Shown piece after piece: positions 62,514 to 64,000 of a stretch of DNA of 64,000 nt. Both the position numbers and the translations under genes were made by a program. Position 1 is the first letter of the stretch. The number at the start of each line of letters is the position of its first letter. Location of the stretch: contig NC_061772.1 of NCBI RefSeq assembly GCF_022458985.1, positions 14,188,001 through 14,252,000 on the forward strand, given 5' to 3'. This stretch comes from Mugil cephalus. Taxonomy: Eukaryota; Chordata; Actinopteri; Mugiliformes; Mugilidae. The notes under the pieces are model-generated. The model saw nothing but the letters and a program-made list of their open reading frames with translations. It did no database searches and was not told where the DNA came from.

Positions 62514-64000
62514 ATGCATTGGCCCTTGTTCTGGATCAGTCTGTGCTGGCTCTGTCCAGCCGGTGTTTATGGCGGAAAAGTGCTTGTTTTTCCAGTGGAC
62601 GGAAGTCACTGGGTGAACATGAAGGTCATCATCGAGGAGCTACATTCAAGGGGCCACCATGTTTCTGTTGTACGGCCATCAGACAGCTGGTACATCAAGG
62701 AGACCTCCCCATTTTACACTTCAGTTACAATTAATTCCAACTCTGGATTTGATGAAGACTTCATAACTGAATTTGTGACCCAGTTACTGAAGATCCAGCG
62801 GGAAGGGAAGTCTGCTTGGACGCGTTTCAAGCTGGAAATGGAGCAAGCGCAAAAGGCTATTGAGATGCACGGGAACATATGCACAATGCTTGAAGAGATT
62901 TTTGAAAACAAAGAGCTGATACAATCTCTGCACGATGCCAAATATGACCTTTTCCTCACAGACCCTGCTCTGCCAGGGGGTGTCATACTTGCCCGCTACC
63001 TCAAGTTGCCTCTGGTTTTTAATGTCAGATGGACTAGCCAGGGTGAGGGCCACTTTACAATTGCACCTTCTCCACTTTCTTATGTTCCAATGACAGGGAC
63101 AGAGCTGTCAGACAAAATGAGCTTTCTGGAGAGACTACTTAACGTTTTCATTTTTGGATTCGCAGAATTTCAGATTGCGCAGTATATCTTACCAATTTAT
63201 GAGGGCTTGATGAAAAAATATTTTGGTCCCGACGCAGATTATTTAGCCATGTTTCAAGCGGACCTGTGGCTCATGAGAGTGGACTTTGTGTTTGAGTTTC
63301 CTCGGCCCACCATGCCTAACGTCGTGTACATGGGAGGGTTCCAGTGTAAACCTGCTAAACCTCTACCTCAACACTTGGAGGAGTTTGTTCAGAGTTCTGG
63401 AGAGCATGGAGTCATCATCATGTCACTGGGGACTTTGATTGGAGAACTTCCCCCCGATTTAGCTAATGGGATCGCTGCTGCTTTTGCCAAAATGCCTCAG
63501 AAAGTCATCTGGAGGTATAAAGGTGACAGACCAGCCACTCTGGGTAACAACACCTTAATGGTTGACTGGATGCCACAGAATGACCTTCTAGGACACCCTA
63601 AGATCAAACTGTTTGTTGCTCATGGAGGAACAAACGGAATCCAAGAAGCTATTTATCATGGAGTTCCTATATTAGGACTGCCACTGATTTTTGATCAGCG
63701 TGATAATCTTTTGCGAATTGAAGCCAGAGGAGCAGGGAAGGTAATTGATATTTTTACTATGAATGAAGACATCTTCTTTCAGGGCAGTCAGGAAGTCCTG
63801 ACTAATCCCTCTTACAGAATGGACATGGAGAGACTGTCCAGGCTGCACAGAGATCAGCCAATGAAGCCACTAGACACTGCCCTCTTCTGGATAGAGTTTG
63901 TTATGAGGCACAAAGGTGCAGCTCACCTGAGAACTGAGTCCTACAAAATGCCCTTGTACTCCTACTACTCTGTAGATGTGATTCTCTTCTTAACTGGAGT
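62514..64000 (+). CDS. ugt5: UDP-glucuronosyltransferase, UGT5 family (gene 7, cut by the window edge)
   Basis: An open frame from the ATG at 62514 runs to the last base without a stop, giving 495 codons. Only the end of the membrane helix and the tail are missing. The acceptor AACTTCAG ends at 62505, eight bases before the ATG. Signal peptide MHWPLFWISLCWLCPAGVYG, His32 in DGSHW, Asp in 'FLTDPALPGG'. The N-terminal half is closest to gene 6. From LWLMRVDFVFEFPRP it is almost identical to gene 6. It diverges in 'ILGLPLIFDQRDNLLRIEA' through 'FTMNEDIFFQGSQEV' and converges again at 'RLSRLHRDQP'. It reads QADLW where gene 6 has QAADLW, one codon shorter. In the C-terminal half it has ANGIAAAFA instead of ANEIAA or AEEIAA. 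Confidence 0.9.
   Translation, partial: MHWPLFWISLCWLCPAGVYGGKVLVFPVDGSHWVNMKVIIEELHSRGHHVSVVRPSDSWYIKETSPFYTSVTINSNSGFDEDFITEFVTQLLKIQREGKSAWTRFKLEMEQAQKAIEMHGNICTMLEEIFENKELIQSLHDAKYDLFLTDPALPGGVILARYLKLPLVFNVRWTSQGEGHFTIAPSPLSYVPMTGTELSDKMSFLERLLNVFIFGFAEFQIAQYILPIYEGLMKKYFGPDADYLAMFQADLWLMRVDFVFEFPRPTMPNVVYMGGFQCKPAKPLPQHLEEFVQSSGEHGVIIMSLGTLIGELPPDLANGIAAAFAKMPQKVIWRYKGDRPATLGNNTLMVDWMPQNDLLGHPKIKLFVAHGGTNGIQEAIYHGVPILGLPLIFDQRDNLLRIEARGAGKVIDIFTMNEDIFFQGSQEVLTNPSYRMDMERLSRLHRDQPMKPLDTALFWIEFVMRHKGAAHLRTESYKMPLYSYYSVDVILFLTG

Overview
The window is vertebrate nuclear DNA, almost certainly from a ray-finned (teleost) fish. It has multi-exon genes with GT/AG introns, microsatellites, fish-type LINE and MITE debris, and an expanded array of UDP-glucuronosyltransferases whose coding regions lack introns, which is the UGT5 type described from fish and amphibians. 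There is nothing bacterial here: no operons, ribosome binding sites or CRISPR array.

Left part (about 1.4-33 kb) is the conserved neuronal nicotinic acetylcholine receptor cluster: chrnb4 (+, exons 2-6 at 1421-5782), chrna3 (+, 8542-15113) and chrna5 (-, 26868-32617). As I recall the human CHRNB4-CHRNA3-CHRNA5 locus, order and relative orientation are the same. In mammals alpha3 and beta4 form the ganglionic receptor and alpha5 joins as an accessory subunit. Here the space between the 3' ends of chrna3 and chrna5 holds two other genes: an immunoglobulin-superfamily receptor-like gene (+, 17880-20682) and a UGT5 gene (-, 22047-23621). The fish chrna5 lacks the loop-C Cys-Cys pair that defines alpha subunits, has an extra 95-bp intron inside the usual large exon 5, and uses one GC-AG intron.

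Right part (about 38-64 kb) is a tandem UGT5 array on the + strand: intact genes at 38737-40320, 42620-44203, 50411-51994, 54470-56053 and 59787-61364, a truncated pseudogene at 57686-58041, and a gene running off the right edge (62514-64000). Each seems to have an upstream untranslated exon spliced just before the ATG. The UDP-sugar-binding C-terminal halves are nearly identical between copies, including the inverted copy at 22 kb. The N-terminal substrate-binding halves differ in patches, which looks like gene conversion combined with local diversification.

Between genes lie LINE fragments (L1/Tx1-like, and CR1/L2/Rex1-like), a Tc1-like transposase remnant, a piggyBac-like MITE with TTAA ends, a teleost 'ttagctta' interspersed repeat, one LTR-like solo insertion, many microsatellites, and a perfect 25-bp-arm hairpin in chrna5 intron 1. 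Because the UGT spacers are duplicated, several insertions can be ordered in time by the matching empty site in the sister spacer.
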